Assembly (NCBI RefSeq): GCF_029968015.1
Contig: NZ_JASCIS010000004.1
Location: 62,001 to 126,000, forward strand
DNA from: Streptomyces luteolus
GTDB taxonomy: Bacteria; Actinomycetota; Actinomycetes; Streptomycetales; Streptomycetaceae
Length of the DNA stretch: 64,000 bases
Direction of reading: 5' to 3'
Below the pieces are notes generated by a model. That model ran no database searches. It was not told where the DNA came from and was given only the letters and a program-made list of their open reading frames with translations. This document shows, piece after piece, positions 43,540 through 52,085 of this stretch (the first letter of the stretch is position 1; every line of letters starts with the position of its first letter). The translations under genes were made by a program, and so were the position numbers.

Positions 43540-45159
43540 GTGCGCCGTATGCGGAGCCTGATCATCGATACGTGGGGTGCGCTGTCGTACAAGCCAGCGT
43601 TTCAGCAGGCGACTGAAGGACGCGCCTGGCACCTTCCTGGCGCCGCGTCGGCGGCGTGGATTCCGGAGGCGGACCGACGCCGCCTGGCCGCGTACTCGGT
43701 CCTGGCCGCGTACGACACCAATCAGGCCGCTGCGCTGCTGGGCGACGAGGGCGAGGATCGCCGCGAGTACGGGGACGCATCTCTCATCGTCGAACAGACA
43801 CTGAGCCACTTGCTCGGCGAGACGCAGAAGATCGTGGTCGGGGACGGACAGGACGACGAAGCCGCCGCCGGGGAACGCGATGCGCTGCTGCGCGAATGGT
43901 CCGAGGCAGAGCATCTCTGGATGCGGATGCAGCATGCCGAGCGCACCGCTGTCGTCCTGGGTGACACCGTGTACCTGCTGGCATGGTCACGCACCAAGAA
44001 TCGCCCCGTGCTGCAGACCATCGACCCCGGCTTCTACTTCCCGGTTCTCACGGACGCCGCGCTCGGTGCCGACGAGTACCCGGAGCGGGTACATCTGGCC
44101 TGGGAGGTCCCAGCGGATCCTGCCACCGGACGCCGGGCAACGCTTCGGCGAGTCACGTACGAACTCGGCCCCGTCGATGGTGAACCGAACACCCAACGCC
44201 AGTACCCCTGGTCGCCCCAGCCGAGCAGCCGCACGTGCTATCTCACCGACGCCGAATGGGACTTGGAGCACGTTCAGCGAGCCGACGGCATCGATGTGCT
44301 CTCGCTCAAGCACGCTCGATTCCGAACGAACGCCGACGGCGACGTACTCAATCGGCTCGACCTACGGCTGGACTTCCTCCCGATCGTCCATGTGCCGAAC
44401 ACCATCACCGGGCCGGAGCACTTCGGTCAGTCCAGCCTTCTGTCGGCGGCGCAGCTTCTCGACGACCTCGGTGCCGCCGACACCGACAGTCAACGCGCCG
44501 CTGCGACGACTGGATCGCCGATCATCGGTTTGTCAGGGGCCCGGCTTCCTGTTGATCGCAAGACGGGTCAGCCGCTGCCCGTTCAGGTGGCACCGGGCAT
44601 GGTGTGGCCGCTGGGTGAGAGTGGCCAGTTGAGCACGGTGGACACCTCTGCTCAGCTCGGCGAGATGCGTTCGTACGTAGAGGTGTTGCGTGACCGATTG
44701 TCGGTGATGAGTCGGCTGCCCGGCAGTGTTCTGGGCACGGTCGCGCCGTCCGAAGTGCCTTCTGGATACGCGATGCAGCTGAGCTTCGGGCCGTTGGACG
44801 CGATGGTGCGCTCGATGCGGTTGGCGCGGGCCGGGAAGTACGCGCTGTTGCTGAAGATGGTGATGCGCCTGTACCAGGCTGGCGGGGTACTGCCCGCTGG
44901 GGAGAATCCGCGCGCTGAGGTGGCGTTCGGCTCGTACCTGCCCACCGATCAGGCGGGGACATTGGACTTGGTGGTCCGCGGCGTTCAGGCCGGCGTGCTG
45001 TCGTTGGAGACTGGGGTGCGGATGATGTCTGAGGGCGGTTTCCCCATCCCGGAGACTGCGCTGGAACTGGCCCGCATCCGAGCGGAGAAAGAATCAGCCC
45101 TCGCCCGGCAGGTGGAGCCTGCGGAGACGGAACCTGCGGACGGTGCGGCCGACGCGTGA
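43540..45159 (+). CDS. Phage portal protein
   Basis: 539 residues. Typical portal stem and wing segments are visible: TQKIVVGDGQDDE, LREWSEAEHLWMRMQHAERTAVVLGDTVYLLAW, LPIVHVPNT, FGQSSLLSAAQLLDDLGAADTDSQRAAATTGSPIIGLSG, and the crown helix LRDRLSVMSRLPGSVLG. It resembles SPP1 gp6-like actinophage portals. The start is GTG; an internal ATG two codons on is possible. It forms the dodecameric DNA entry ring of the capsid and binds terminase. Confidence 0.9.
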   Translation: MRRMRSLIIDTWGALSYKPAFQQATEGRAWHLPGAASAAWIPEADRRRLAAYSVLAAYDTNQAAALLGDEGEDRREYGDASLIVEQTLSHLLGETQKIVVGDGQDDEAAAGERDALLREWSEAEHLWMRMQHAERTAVVLGDTVYLLAWSRTKNRPVLQTIDPGFYFPVLTDAALGADEYPERVHLAWEVPADPATGRRATLRRVTYELGPVDGEPNTQRQYPWSPQPSSRTCYLTDAEWDLEHVQRADGIDVLSLKHARFRTNADGDVLNRLDLRLDFLPIVHVPNTITGPEHFGQSSLLSAAQLLDDLGAADTDSQRAAATTGSPIIGLSGARLPVDRKTGQPLPVQVAPGMVWPLGESGQLSTVDTSAQLGEMRSYVEVLRDRLSVMSRLPGSVLGTVAPSEVPSGYAMQLSFGPLDAMVRSMRLARAGKYALLLKMVMRLYQAGGVLPAGENPRAEVAFGSYLPTDQAGTLDLVVRGVQAGVLSLETGVRMMSEGGFPIPETALELARIRAEKESALARQVEPAETEPADGAADA

Positions 45160-45217
45160 CGGGAACGGTCGGAGGCATGGTGAGGTGGTCGGGGGACTCT
45201 TGGCGCAGTGAAGGGGA

Positions 45218-45730
45218 ATGGACATGACGTGGGGCCCAACCTGGCGGGGAAGCCGTCGCATACCCACTGCGGCCGCTGTCTGTGCGATGTTGTCGGCGCC
45301 GTTGGCCGCCTGCTCGCCCGCAGATTTGGCGGCGAGCTGCGTGCCGCCAAAGTCGAAGGCGGTCATCGCCTCCGAACTCGTCGGCACCTTCAAGGGGGCG
45401 AAGGACGCGGACGACGCCGGCATCGTGTTGAAGGAGAAGCACGGCCAAGGTGGAGGCACGCTCTCGGTGCGCAACTGGCCCACCGGGGACTACTACCGGG
45501 ACTCCCTGGGTGCCACCTTCGACGGCACCGGAACGTGGGAGATCCAGCCCGCTTCGAAGACCGTCAAGAACCCCTTGTTGCACCTGCATTTCGAAGAACC
45601 GAAGGAGTTCGCCTCCGGGGGCACGGTGGACATGCTGAGCGTCGCGTCCGACAGCAAGCGAACTGTGATCTACGAGGACACCGACCCAGACGTCTGCCCT
45701 AAGTTCCGCTTGGAGCTCCGGAGGAACTGA
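45218..45730 (+). CDS. Prophage-encoded lipoprotein (moron)
   Basis: 170 residues with a lipoprotein signal (RRIPTAAAVCAMLSAPLAACS; lipobox LAAC). The mature domain is beta-rich (ELVGTFKGAKDADDAG, GGGTLSVRNWPTGDYYRDSLGATFDGTGTW, DTDPDVCPKFRLEL) with two further cysteines that may pair. No family is recognised. A surface lipoprotein inside a phage head operon suggests lysogenic conversion or superinfection exclusion; this is inference. Confidence 0.7.
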   Translation: MDMTWGPTWRGSRRIPTAAAVCAMLSAPLAACSPADLAASCVPPKSKAVIASELVGTFKGAKDADDAGIVLKEKHGQGGGTLSVRNWPTGDYYRDSLGATFDGTGTWEIQPASKTVKNPLLHLHFEEPKEFASGGTVDMLSVASDSKRTVIYEDTDPDVCPKFRLELRRN

Positions 45731-45744
45731 GCTCGAGGGAGTGC

Positions 45745-46854
45745 TTAATCGGTGTCCGTCGCCGCAAGCACAGCGATCCGACGGCGATCGGGAGACAGGG
45801 CGGCAATGCCGTAGTCGTAGATCTCGTTGTGGAACCACTCCGCATCGGCCTCGAAGTGGAACCACGTGCATTTCCGGGCGCGGCGCTCCACCTCATCCAT
45901 GCTCGCGTCCATCGGACTGCCGCTCAGGCCGGCGATCGACTTCCACGCCCACAGCCGACCGTAGGCACCCTGGGCTCCCGAGCTGTACATGCCGCCCATT
46001 GACGCGGTTTCGAAGAGCAAGCCCCAGATCTCTTCCACCGGTCGGGTAGCCACCTCGAAACGATCTGAGGGGCCGAGCCCCTCGACGCAGGACATCGGCA
46101 GGGTCGGCAGCAGAGCAGGAACGCGATCGATCGTGATCGCCTCGTCCAGCGTGAAGACCCACGCCCCGCAGTCACCCCAGCCGCCTGCCTCCACAGCCGC
46201 GACAATGGTCTCGTGCACGCCCAGCGTTGCGATGTCCCGGAGCGCGGACGGTTCGGTCGTACGTGGCGTCGGCGGGTCCACACGGCCTTCGGTAGGCAGC
46301 CCGGTTGACACCCCTCCAGCAGAGCTGCGGAGCTTGCGACTCGGAAAGCGGACGTGAGTCTCAAGGCCACTACGGTGCGCCGGTAGCCAATTCAGGGGAC
46401 GCCCGCCGGGCCGTGCAAGCGACCAGAACCGCAGCGGCCAGGACGCTTCGACATCGACGCCGCGCAGAACCAGCTCGTGGAGGAGACAAGAACGCAGGTC
46501 ATCCAGCCGGTCCCGCTTGCGGCGGTTGAAAACGGTGGCCGCCAGGTCTGCGACACGCTGGTGCTCCGCCAAGAGCGAGGCGACGAACTGAGACTGGACT
46601 CCACTCCCCACGGGGCGCTTTTCATCGAGGAGTTGAAGTAGTTGCACCAAGCTGCTCTGCCCTGGGGTGAGAGCGAGGACCCGCACCACGTGGGCCAACT
46701 GGTACTCGTAATCCCGTACCTGCTCGACTGCGGCCGCATGCCGGTCGGCCAGCCGTGTCGCCAGCTTGCGCAGGTAATCGACATCACCTTGGGCGGCTCG
46801 CTGTTCAGCCTGCCCCCATGTGAGGCTGCCGAGATCGTCCTTGGCATCTTCCAC
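45745..46854 (-). CDS. Opposite-strand cargo protein, DUF6183-like
   Basis: 369 residues from a GTG after AGGGTGG, transcribed against the phage head genes. The N-terminal half is helical (QRAAQGDVDYLRKLATRLADRHAAAVEQ, SLVQLLQLLDEKRPVGSG). The C-terminal half, from about residue 225, has MSCVEGLGPSDRFEVATRPVEEIWGLLFETASMGGMY then GAYGRLWAWKSIAGLSG and TWFHFEADAEWFHNEIYDYGIAALSPD, like the Streptomyces DUF6183 proteins as I recall them. Function is unknown. It separates portal from scaffold together with the lipoprotein. Confidence 0.65.
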   Translation of the reverse strand: MEDAKDDLGSLTWGQAEQRAAQGDVDYLRKLATRLADRHAAAVEQVRDYEYQLAHVVRVLALTPGQSSLVQLLQLLDEKRPVGSGVQSQFVASLLAEHQRVADLAATVFNRRKRDRLDDLRSCLLHELVLRGVDVEASWPLRFWSLARPGGRPLNWLPAHRSGLETHVRFPSRKLRSSAGGVSTGLPTEGRVDPPTPRTTEPSALRDIATLGVHETIVAAVEAGGWGDCGAWVFTLDEAITIDRVPALLPTLPMSCVEGLGPSDRFEVATRPVEEIWGLLFETASMGGMYSSGAQGAYGRLWAWKSIAGLSGSPMDASMDEVERRARKCTWFHFEADAEWFHNEIYDYGIAALSPDRRRIAVLAATDTD

Positions 46855-46949
46855 GGTCTGCCACCCTACGTCCGCTTCAGCGACCGGAAGCGACCGGCGG
46901 GCCGTCGGCAGTTGCGCTCGTACGGATGCTTCCCGGTAAGGGCATCGGG

Positions 46950-46964
46950 GTTTAGACTCCGCCC
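46950..46964 (+). promoter_or_regulatory. 15-bp repeat before the scaffold gene (candidate late promoter)
   Basis: Exact copy of GTTTAGACTCCGCCC, 49 bp before the scaffold start, just beyond the opposite-strand cargo gene. Confidence 0.55.
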
Positions 46965-46998
46965 GCGCGGGGGGCGGCTGGGCAAGGAGAGTGTGTCC

Positions 46999-47715
46999 TT
47001 GAACGCGCGCCCGGCACGGCCGCCGCTCCCCCTCGCGCCCCTCGGTTTCCGACGCGACGGACGCCCGATCCTGCCGATCCTCGGCGCCGCGGACGACGAG
47101 CTCGGCGGAGACCAGACCAGTGAGGGCACAGCTCCTGGCCTGCCTTCGAGCCCACAGGCCGATCAAGTCACGTTGACACAGGATGAGTTGTCTCGTCGCT
47201 TCACGAGGGAGAAGGATCAGGGCCGGCGTGCCGGCGTGCGTGAGCTCTTGGCGCAGCTGGGGTTCGACAACGCACGTGCACTGCACGAGTTCGTGCAGTC
47301 GCAGCGGGACGCCGAACAGTCGAGGCTGTCGGACTTGGATCGCCGCGAGCAGGAACTCGCCGCTCGTGAGGAAGAGCTTGCCGCGCGAGAATCGTCAGCG
47401 GTCGCCCGGGAGCGGGACGCCGCGCGGCGAGCGGTACTCGTCGGTCTCGGCGCTGCCGGCGTGGAGCTGGAGGACGCGGCCGTCCTCCTGTCCCGTACGA
47501 CGGACGAGGAAGTGGACGACGCAGCGCTCCGCAAAGCGGCGGACAAGCTCAAGAGCAGGCGGCCGGAGCTCTTCGGCCAGCGTCCGCCCGCCCCGCCGCC
47601 CTCTGGAAGTCCCGATGGCGGTGCACCGCCTCGCCAGGGCAAGAACCCGCCCCGTCCGGGAACGGCCGGCCTGGAGATGGCACGCCGTCGCGGCCATCTG
47701 ACCACCATCCCGTAG
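46999..47715 (+). CDS. Phage scaffolding protein
   Basis: 238 residues from a TTG eight bases after AAGGAGA; a GTG two codons earlier is too close to that site. The polar N-terminus is followed by a long charged coiled coil (LTQDELSRRFTREKDQGRRAGVRELLAQLG, LSDLDRREQELAAREEELAARESSAVARERDAARRAVL) and a Pro-rich tail, the common plan of actinophage scaffolds. It lies between portal and decoration/capsid genes, its usual place. Confidence 0.82.
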   Translation: MNARPARPPLPLAPLGFRRDGRPILPILGAADDELGGDQTSEGTAPGLPSSPQADQVTLTQDELSRRFTREKDQGRRAGVRELLAQLGFDNARALHEFVQSQRDAEQSRLSDLDRREQELAAREEELAARESSAVARERDAARRAVLVGLGAAGVELEDAAVLLSRTTDEEVDDAALRKAADKLKSRRPELFGQRPPAPPPSGSPDGGAPPRQGKNPPRPGTAGLEMARRRGHLTTIP

Positions 47716-47840
47716 CCGCCTCACACCGTTCAGCCACAGCAGGGACCGTGCCCCAGCCCCCGAGATCACGGACCACGGCGCCACAACGTGGCGCGCTGGC
47801 AAAGCCCCCGTACCGGATCTCCCGTAAGGACACCTGCCCC

Positions 47841-48251
47841 ATGGATCTTCAGCCGACCACGACCACCGAGCATGTCACCGCTGACCGCCCCTGGCTCGTG
47901 TCCCGGCACGGCCTCGATACTCCGCTGAGCATCACCCTGGACGTCGCGCTCTTCTCCCCTGGTGAGCACTACACGCCGGGCCATGAGACCCAGCCGCGGT
48001 CCTGCTTCACTTCTGGCATTCCCCTGGGTCGGGTCACCTCGACCGGCCTGTACGGACCGTGGGAAGCGGACGCCTGTGACGGGCGTGAGGTGTTCGCCGG
48101 CGTCCTGCTCGCCGAGGTGCACTTCGCCCCCGGCTCGCGGCGTGCGGCAGGCGCACTGCACTGGCACGGCGTCGTCGCTGCGGCCCAGCTCCCGTGCGGT
48201 CTCGACCCGGCGACCATCACCCGCTCCACCGCACAGATCCACTTCGTCTAG
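47841..48251 (+). CDS. Head decoration protein
   Basis: 136 residues from ATG MDLQPTTTTEH, with TAAGGA ten bases upstream. The pattern LDVALFSPGEHYTPGHETQPRSCFTSGIPLGRVTSTGLYGPW and GVLLAEVHF fits the lambda gpD-like decoration family (HDPD). It would stabilise the expanded capsid. It lies 19 bp before the capsid gene. Confidence 0.8.
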   Translation: MDLQPTTTTEHVTADRPWLVSRHGLDTPLSITLDVALFSPGEHYTPGHETQPRSCFTSGIPLGRVTSTGLYGPWEADACDGREVFAGVLLAEVHFAPGSRRAAGALHWHGVVAAAQLPCGLDPATITRSTAQIHFV

Positions 48252-48270
48252 GCAGGGAAACGACACACCC

Positions 48271-49317
48271 ATGCTGGACACCCTGCTACGCGACATCGAC
48301 GCGACGGACATCAACGCCTTCGCGCGCACCATCACCACACCGGACGACTTCGAGCTAACCCGGACGGTGATGCCCGAACGACGCCTGAACTCCGTCAAGT
48401 TCAGAATCAAGAGCAGCAAGCGGCGCGTGAACGCGGCCAAGTTCAGGTCCTACGACGCGCAGACCGCCGTGGCCCGCCGCCAGGCCGAGCGCATCATCAC
48501 CGAGGGCATGCTGCCGCCGTTGGGCCAGAAGCTGATCGTCGGCGAGCTGGAACAGATCCTCCTGGACACAGCGCGCGGTGCGGACGCGTCGGAGTTCGTG
48601 GAGCTGCTCTACGACGACGTCGAGCGGCACGTCGAGTCGATCCACAACCGTATGGAACTGGCCGCCGGCGACCTCCTCGTCGACGGCGTCTTCACCCTCA
48701 ACGGGGAGAACGGCCTGAACCTGGAGGCGGACTTCGGCGTGCCGTCCGCCAACAAGCCGACGGCGGCCAAGCCCTGGTCTGATCCGACCAGCGATCCGAT
48801 TGCGGACGAGCTGCGCTGGATCGAGTACCTGAGAGCGATCGGCGCCCCGCTCCCGGCTCGCGTCATCACGTCGTACAAGGCCCGCGCGGTACTGGCGGCG
48901 AACGACGCCTACCGGGCGGCGTACTACGGCAGCGTCAATGGCTCTACGACGCCCACGGCGGTCCTCGCGCCGAACGAGGTCGAGGTCGTCCGCGCCCGCT
49001 ACAACCTGCCTCCGATCACGGTGTACGACGTCCAGATCTCGGTGGACGACACGTACCAGCGCGTCATCCCGGAGGACCGGTGGATCCTGATCCCGCCGAA
49101 CCCCGAATCCTGGGCCGAGACGCAGTATGGCGTTACGGCCGAGTCCCTTGTCCTCACCAGCGGCTCCAACCCCGCGCTGCTCCGCGAGGACGCCCCGGGC
49201 ATCGTCATCACGAGCGGCCACCAGGACGACCCGGTCCAGGTGTGGACGAAGGGTGCCGCGGTCGCGATGCCGGTGTTGTACGTACCGGACATCCACGTCA
49301 CGGCGAAGGTGCTCTGA
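48271..49317 (+). CDS. Major capsid protein (phage capsid E family)
   Basis: 348 residues with an HK97-type fold of the lambda gpE class: KFRIKSSKRRVNAAKFRSYDAQTAVARRQ, KLIVGELEQILLDTARGAD, VFTLNGENGLNLEADFGVPS, LRWIEYLRAIGAPLPARVITS and VDDTYQRVIPEDRWILIPPNPESWAETQYG. Length and order after the decoration protein are normal. It is intact and is the strongest evidence for a real phage head module. Confidence 0.92.
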   Translation: MLDTLLRDIDATDINAFARTITTPDDFELTRTVMPERRLNSVKFRIKSSKRRVNAAKFRSYDAQTAVARRQAERIITEGMLPPLGQKLIVGELEQILLDTARGADASEFVELLYDDVERHVESIHNRMELAAGDLLVDGVFTLNGENGLNLEADFGVPSANKPTAAKPWSDPTSDPIADELRWIEYLRAIGAPLPARVITSYKARAVLAANDAYRAAYYGSVNGSTTPTAVLAPNEVEVVRARYNLPPITVYDVQISVDDTYQRVIPEDRWILIPPNPESWAETQYGVTAESLVLTSGSNPALLREDAPGIVITSGHQDDPVQVWTKGAAVAMPVLYVPDIHVTAKVL

Positions 49318-49318
49318 C

Positions 49319-49534
49319 GTGGCCCAGAGAGAAGGGACATCGCCCGGCGCCGCCAGCCGCCGTCTCGCCGAGACAGTCTTCGTGACCGACCCGACCACCC
49401 ATGACACCGTCGTCCTCAAGGCTGGGTCGGAGGTCCAAGACCCGGCCTTGGCTGCGCAGATCACCCACCCCGACGCTTGGGAGCCGGTTCCTTCGGCACC
49501 GCGGAGCGCTCGTCGGGCCCGTTCGACTGACTGA
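49319..49534 (+). CDS. Small head-region phage protein
   Basis: 71 residues from a GTG just after the capsid stop. SRRLAETVFVTDPTTHDTVVLKAGSEVQDPALAAQI resembles the short proteins that follow capsid genes in many actinophages. Function is unknown; a head-completion role is a guess. Confidence 0.62.
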   Translation: MAQREGTSPGAASRRLAETVFVTDPTTHDTVVLKAGSEVQDPALAAQITHPDAWEPVPSAPRSARRARSTD

Positions 49535-49594
49535 CGTAGGCGGGCGGGGTGTACGGGCACTCCACTCGCCGGCCTCACACCGAAAGGCGCTCCC

Positions 49595-49906
49595 GTGCGA
49601 CTGACCGACAACGACTACGCGTATCTACGATCAGAGTTGGGGCCGACGGACCGCGACAACCTGGATGCGCGCTACCAGCGGCTCGGCTCTCTCCAGGCCG
49701 TCGCCGCAGAGGTGTTGCGTGAGCGGAAAGCCGCCCTCGTCTCCGACCCTCTGTCCGTCACGGTCCAAGGGGTCGCCACAGTCAACAACGCCGAGAATGT
49801 CCGAGCACTTGAACGTCAGATCATGGCGCTTGAGGAACTCACAGTGGACGACAGCGCAAGCGCATACGCAGTCCTAGTGCCTCTACGGCGGAGCGGGAAC
49901 CGCTGA
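49595..49906 (+). CDS. Last phage-like gene, possible head-completion protein
   Basis: 103 residues from a GTG (MRLTDNDYAYLRSEL) after AAAGG. Residues about 18-46 (DRDNLDARYQRLGSLQAVAAEVLRERKAA) are helical; the rest is mixed. The position is where head-tail connector genes begin, but no tail genes follow. Confidence 0.6.
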   Translation: MRLTDNDYAYLRSELGPTDRDNLDARYQRLGSLQAVAAEVLRERKAALVSDPLSVTVQGVATVNNAENVRALERQIMALEELTVDDSASAYAVLVPLRRSGNR

Positions 49907-50000
49907 ACGCCCTCCTGAGCTCCCTGATCAAGGTCCTACGGTGCGGCGAGTTCGGCTGTGATGAACTTAGGTTCGTTAGCCGAGAGTTGCAGGGGGAGAA

Positions 50001-50381
50001 ATGGCAGCCGAGGAGTCAGGTCAGGCAACGTTCGTTCCGAGGAGCGTCAGCGAGGACGCACGCAGGATGTGGAGGGCGTCGTCCATCTGGATATTTCTTG
50101 CCGCGGCCGTATGGGTCTGGTTCGCCTACCTGATGCTCGGCGGCTATGGCCCCGAGGACACGTCGACATCCGGAAGCGATTTCGTTTGCCAAGGCCCCTT
50201 GATCGACCCGTTGCCCGGCAACAACGTATGCCACAGTGAGCTGCGCCAATGGCCGGTGCTGCTTGGCATCCTGGCGCTGGCAGTCATCACTTCGGTCGCC
50301 GCCGCGGCGTCGTCGGTGTACGCCATGGTCCTCTCCCGCCTGGGGCGCAGCGGTGCGCCCAGCACGCCCTCACAGAGCTGA
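50001..50381 (+). CDS. Small membrane protein with a cysteine-bearing outer loop
   Basis: 126 residues from an ATG after GGGGGAG. Two hydrophobic helices (IWIFLAAAVWVWFAYLML and VLLGILALAVITSVAAAASSVYAMVL) flank a loop with FVCQGPLIDPLPGNNVCHS, a likely disulfide. No family is recognised. It is convergent with the kinase gene, 9 bp apart. Confidence 0.6.
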   Translation: MAAEESGQATFVPRSVSEDARRMWRASSIWIFLAAAVWVWFAYLMLGGYGPEDTSTSGSDFVCQGPLIDPLPGNNVCHSELRQWPVLLGILALAVITSVAAAASSVYAMVLSRLGRSGAPSTPSQS

Positions 50382-50390
50382 GCCTAGGCG

Positions 50391-52013
50391 TCACTCATCG
50401 GTGAAACGCCGCAGCCGGGCCAGGAATCCGTCGATGTCGGCCAGCTCGGGTGCACTGGGGCCACGCAACGACATCGTCGCCTGCCGCAGTTCCTCGGCCG
50501 CCTTCACGGCTTCGGGGAAGCGCTCGCCTGCTGCAAACAGGCGCGTGAGGGCGGAGAGGGAGTCGAGGTAGCGGGCGACAGCCTCGACATTCGTGGTGTC
50601 GGGCTTCTTCGCGACGTACGCGCGGAACTCGTCGATGGCTGCGGTCGTTTCGCCAAGCGACATGCGGCATTGGGCTGTGTAGTAGCGGCACAGCAGGGCC
50701 TGGTCGTCCTCGGTTCCATACCTCGACGCGTAGCCTGTGCCAGCTTCCTCGAAATGGCCGGCGGCTTCGCTGTAGGCGCCGGCCAGGAACCTCACCTGGG
50801 CCAGGGAGAAGATGAGGTCGTCGCGCAGGAGTTCCTCGGCGCGGCCGATCGCGGTCGAGAGAAGGTCAGCCGCCTGTGTGAGCTTGCCGTCCTGGGCCAA
50901 CTGCGCGGCAACGTCGGCGACTTCGTCCGCCTCCTGTTCCGTCAACTCGTCCGCAGACGGCTGGGCCGCTACCCCTGCCTCGACCGGCACGACCATGGTG
51001 GGCGTGTAGCCGACCGGCGAGACCCGCTTGGGCGGGCCGCTGAAGGGGCGGCGGAACGGCTGTCGGGGGTCGAACTCCGCACGGATGCTGTGGTCGGCGT
51101 CCTGCTGGTAGACCCAGGGCAGCAGTGCGTCATAGACCTGTGAAGCGTCCAGGCGGCGTTCCGGCTCCTTGTCCAGCATCCCGAGGAGCAGCGTCTCCAG
51201 TTCTGTGGGGACGTCGGGGCGCATGGTGCGGATGGGGGGCGGCATGCTGCGCACGTGATGCCAGGCATGGGAGTGCTCGGTGTCAGCACTGAACGGAGGG
51301 CGGCCGGTGAGGAGTTCGTACATAACGCAGGCCAGGGCGTAGATGTCGGACGCCGGACCGACCTGGTTCGCCAGGCTCTGCTCGGGAGACATGTACGGCG
51401 GTGTGCCGATGGTCATGCCTTCTTGTGTCAGGCGGGGATGCCCGCCCGCGCCGCGCAGTGCCGCGACACCGAAATCGAGAACCTTGACGACGCCGTCGGT
51501 GCTGATCATGACGTTGGCGGGCTTGATATCCCGATGGACAACGTCGTTGCGGTGCACCTCATCCAGTACCGAGGCAATCTGCACCCCCGCCGCGGCTGCC
51601 CAGGAGATGCCGAGGGGTGCGTAGTCGTAATCGGTTTGATCGATGAACGTCTGCACCTCGCGACCGCGCAGCAGCTGCATCACCACGAACAGCTGGTGCG
51701 TCGTCTCGTCTATGCCGGTGTCGTAGATGGCCGGGATGCCGAGGTGTTCCAGGGCGGCGGTGGTGCGGACTTCGCGGAGGAACCGGTCGCGGCGGTTGGC
51801 CATCATCTCGACTGCGACGAGGCCGGGGATGCCGGGCAGGCCGCGGGTGTCGGTGAGCATCATTTTGACCGCGACGCGGCGGTCCAGGCGCTCGTCGTAG
51901 GCGTGCCAGACCTCGCCCATGCCGCCGGCGCCGATCGGGTGGCCCAGCCGGTACCGCCCCGCGATCACTCGGGACGGTCGACCGGCTTCCTCGGTCGACG
52001 CATTGTGCACCAC
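50391..52013 (-). CDS. Soluble Ser/Thr protein kinase with TPR-like C-terminus
   Basis: 540 residues. The Hanks-type kinase domain covers about 18-290. The glycine loop is LGHPIGAGGMGEVW, the ATP-binding Lys lies in RVAVKMM, the catalytic loop is VHRDIKPANVMI, the metal-binding motif is DFGVAALRG, and GTPPYMSPEQ and SDIYALACVMYELL are also present. The C-terminal region (about 370-530) has helical repeats (LAQDGKLTQAADLLSTAIGRAEELL, GAYSEAAGHFEEAG). No membrane helix or PASTA domains are seen. It lies 72 bp downstream of hsdR on the same strand. GTGGTG start, after AGAGGGGGA. Confidence 0.9.
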   Translation of the reverse strand: MVHNASTEEAGRPSRVIAGRYRLGHPIGAGGMGEVWHAYDERLDRRVAVKMMLTDTRGLPGIPGLVAVEMMANRRDRFLREVRTTAALEHLGIPAIYDTGIDETTHQLFVVMQLLRGREVQTFIDQTDYDYAPLGISWAAAAGVQIASVLDEVHRNDVVHRDIKPANVMISTDGVVKVLDFGVAALRGAGGHPRLTQEGMTIGTPPYMSPEQSLANQVGPASDIYALACVMYELLTGRPPFSADTEHSHAWHHVRSMPPPIRTMRPDVPTELETLLLGMLDKEPERRLDASQVYDALLPWVYQQDADHSIRAEFDPRQPFRRPFSGPPKRVSPVGYTPTMVVPVEAGVAAQPSADELTEQEADEVADVAAQLAQDGKLTQAADLLSTAIGRAEELLRDDLIFSLAQVRFLAGAYSEAAGHFEEAGTGYASRYGTEDDQALLCRYYTAQCRMSLGETTAAIDEFRAYVAKKPDTTNVEAVARYLDSLSALTRLFAAGERFPEAVKAAEELRQATMSLRGPSAPELADIDGFLARLRRFTDE

Positions 52014-52085
52014 TGCAGCAATCCCCCTCTGTCACGGTGCTTTGCCTGCACCGGAGTTCGAGTTGAAGCGTCTTCTCGTTGCAGA

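Larger units (their letters stand above)
26630..49906. mobile_element. Integrative element 2: tRNA-Thr prophage-like island with head genes only
   Basis: It starts in the 3' half of tRNA-Thr, next to a tyrosine integrase pointing at the tRNA. It includes an xis-like HTH gene, ParB-like genes, a phage tRNA-like gene, nuclease genes, small and large terminase, portal, scaffold, decoration and capsid genes, and ends with two small head-region genes. No tail, lysis or replication genes are seen. No second copy of the tRNA 3' end occurs in the window, so the right end is unknown; the limit given is the last phage-like gene. Confidence 0.7.

Noticed and set aside
49907..50390. Tail or connector genes after the capsid
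   Set aside because: Only a two-helix membrane protein is present; no head-tail connector, tape measure or tail motif.
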